Assembly: GCF_030406905.1 (NCBI RefSeq)
Contig: NZ_CP129137.1
Coordinates: 2,297,001 to 2,361,000 of the forward strand
Origin: Streptomyces sp. HUAS CB01
GTDB lineage: Bacteria; Actinomycetota; Actinomycetes; Streptomycetales; Streptomycetaceae
DNA: 64,000 bases
Direction: 5' to 3'
A program made the position numbers and the translations under genes. Shown in pieces: positions 62,476 to 64,000 of this stretch (its first letter is position 1; every line of letters begins with the position of its first letter). The notes under the pieces are model-generated. The model did not search any database. It saw nothing but the letters and a program-made list of their open reading frames with translations, and was not told the origin of the DNA.

Positions 62476-64000
62476 TCAGTGCGTGGGGAAGTTCCAGGCC
62501 TGGTGGTCCCGGTGCGGTTCACTGCCGGAGGGGCGCTCACCGTCGGAGCCGCACAGCTCGGCCGTCAGTTCCTTCACCAGCTGCGCGAGGTCGGTGGGCC
62601 GGTCCGGTCCCCACCAGTCGCCCAGCAACTCCGCCATCGACTCCTCCCGCGCCGCCGACAGCTTCGCGGTCGCGTCCACACCCTTGTCTGTGAGCATCAG
62701 CGACAGGCCCTCCCGCCGGGCCAGCCCGCGCTCCTCCACCTCGCGTGACGCGTCGGTGACGGCCCTGATCGGTACGTCGGTGGCCTCGGCGAGCCGGGCC
62801 GGCTCCACCAGCCCGTGACGCTTGATGCGCAGCAGGAGCCAGCTCGCCGCCGGGCTGATGTCGAGCCCCGAGCCGGCGGTGATCTTGACGTAGACCGCCT
62901 TGCGGCCCTCGCGTGAACCGAGGAGGGACAGCGCGCGGGCGCACTCGTCGTACGACGACCGCTGGACGGGGTTCGGGGCGATGGTCTCGCTGACCTCGGG
63001 TGCGGTGACGGAGCCGCGCAGCTTGTCCTCGCGGAGGAAGAAGGCGAGGACGAAGCCGACGACGACGACCGGCGCCGCGTAGAGGAAGACGTCGGTGATG
63101 GAGGTCGAGAACGCCTGGATGACCGCCCGGCGCAGTCCGGGGGGCAGCAGGGTGATGGTGTGCGAGTCGGCGGCGAGCCGTTCGGGGCTGGCCCCGGGCG
63201 GCAGCGTGCGGCCGGCGAGCGCCTCGGCGAGGAGTTCGCGCAGCCGGCCGGTGAAGAGGGTGCCGAAGAGCGCGACGCCGAACGAGGCGCCGATGGAGCG
63301 GAAGAAGGTGGCGCCGGAGGTGGCGACCCCGAGGTCCTCGTACCCGACCGCGTTCTGCACCGCCAGCACCAGCACCTGCATGACCAGGCCGAGTCCGGAG
63401 CCGAAGACGAAGAAGTAGCCGCTCACCTCCCAGGTCGGGGTGTCCGGCTCCAGCTGGTGGAGCAGGAGGAGGCCGACGGCGGTCACGGCGGTGCCGGCGA
63501 TCGGGAAGACCTTCCACCGGCCCGTCCGGCTGACGATCTGCCCGGACACGGTGGAGGTGATGAGCAGTCCGATCACCATCGGCAGCATGTGGACGCCGGA
63601 CATGGTGGGGGTGATGCCCTGGACGATCTGCAGGAACGTGGGCAGGTACGTCAGCGCGCCGAACATCGCGAACCCGACGATGAAGCTGATGGCGGAGACG
63701 AGCGTGAACGTGCGGTTCCGGAACAGCTTCAGCGGCAGTACGGGCTCGGCGGCGCGGCGCTCGGTCCGGACGAAGGCGAGGAGGAACAGCACTCCGAGCG
63801 CGGCCAGGACGATGATCTGCGGCGAGTCCCAGGCCCAGGTGGTGCCGCCGAGCGAGGCGACCAGGACCAGGCAGGTCGCGACGGCCGCGATCAGGACCGT
63901 CCCCAGGTAGTCGATGGTGTGGTGGGTCCGGCGGACGGGGATGCGCAGGACGGCGGCGATGACGAAGAGTGCGACCACACCGATGGGCAGGTTGATGTAG
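62476..64000 (-). CDS. MFS drug exporter fused to a MarR-like winged helix (5' end outside window)
   Basis: The C-terminal 507 residues of a 14-helix DHA2 (EmrB/QacA) exporter; the start lies beyond the window. Helices such as IDYLGTVLIAAVATCLVLVA and TLVSAISFIVGFAMFGALTY are clear. After the last helix (FLYAAPVVVVGFVLAFFLRE) comes a cytoplasmic domain of about 150 residues that reads as a MarR-type winged helix: LLLRIKRHGLVEPARLAEAT and EERGLARREGLSLMLTDKG. Such fusions occur in Streptomyces. The domain may sense the drug or bind DNA at the membrane. Confidence 0.85.
   Translation of the reverse strand, partial: YINLPIGVVALFVIAAVLRIPVRRTHHTIDYLGTVLIAAVATCLVLVASLGGTTWAWDSPQIIVLAALGVLFLLAFVRTERRAAEPVLPLKLFRNRTFTLVSAISFIVGFAMFGALTYLPTFLQIVQGITPTMSGVHMLPMVIGLLITSTVSGQIVSRTGRWKVFPIAGTAVTAVGLLLLHQLEPDTPTWEVSGYFFVFGSGLGLVMQVLVLAVQNAVGYEDLGVATSGATFFRSIGASFGVALFGTLFTGRLRELLAEALAGRTLPPGASPERLAADSHTITLLPPGLRRAVIQAFSTSITDVFLYAAPVVVVGFVLAFFLREDKLRGSVTAPEVSETIAPNPVQRSSYDECARALSLLGSREGRKAVYVKITAGSGLDISPAASWLLLRIKRHGLVEPARLAEATDVPIRAVTDASREVEERGLARREGLSLMLTDKGVDATAKLSAAREESMAELLGDWWGPDRPTDLAQLVKELTAELCGSDGERPSGSEPHRDHQAWNFPTH

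Overview
The window is high-GC actinobacterial DNA, almost certainly from Streptomyces or a close relative. GTG and TTG starts are common, genes often overlap by four bases, and several families are Streptomyces hallmarks: ALF-repeat toxins, an XRE-DUF5753/DUF397/ATPase trio, and secreted FG-GAP proteins. No rRNA, tRNA, CRISPR array, transposase or phage gene was seen. Genes run off both ends.

Left part, about 1-30 kb: sterol catabolism genes are scattered among other genes. They are an Ltp-type thiolase (1-900), a two-domain FadE34-type acyl-CoA dehydrogenase, an F420-type oxidoreductase, a KstR-like regulator (14989-15696), a 3Fe-4S ferredoxin with an aldehyde dehydrogenase, and the divergent pair fadA5 / cyp125. 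Several of their promoters carry sites matching the known KstR consensus TnnAACnnGTTnnA. Four promoters also share a second 15-bp near-palindrome, roughly CTGACGGAnCGTCAG, whose regulator is not visible here. Together these suggest controlled uptake-linked oxidation of sterol side chains: CYP125 with ferredoxin, then aldehyde dehydrogenase, then beta-oxidation by FadE, Ltp and FadA5.

Within this part, 19.9-26.3 kb is a cobalamin-riboswitch operon of five genes, each overlapping the next by 4 bp. It encodes a secreted, membrane-anchored alpha/alpha-barrel protein reminiscent of intrinsic factor, a second secreted anchored protein, and a complete ECF transporter (T, fused A-A, S). This is the best candidate in the window for a poorly described system: an extracellular B12-capture module attached to an ECF importer. 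It is followed by a small secreted transglycosylase-like gene with two DosR/DevR-like boxes upstream.

Middle part, 30-57 kb: a secretome and polymorphic-toxin region. It has two serine hydrolases, a HELGH metalloprotease with Fn3 and ricin-lectin domains, and three paralogous trypsin-like proteins with FG-GAP repeats whose catalytic triads are progressively lost. A 6.8-kb block is bounded by a 668-bp almost perfect inverted repeat (37617-38284 and 43710-44377), each arm carrying an identical secreted-protein gene. Between the arms lies an ALF-repeat toxin operon with a coupled immunity candidate and two further paralogous immunity-like genes. A second ALF-repeat toxin with a HINT self-cleavage domain and its own immunity candidate lies at 52.7-57.2 kb. 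Between them are a WhiJ-type regulatory trio and small metabolic enzymes.

Right part, 57-64 kb: a bacterial serpin, NADP-type glutamate dehydrogenase, an aldo/keto reductase and a GNAT acetyltransferase diverging from a perfect 22-bp palindrome, and an MFS exporter fused to a winged-helix domain, cut by the window end. Several tandem repeats (93 bp x2, 41 bp x4, 18 bp x4) mark this part.
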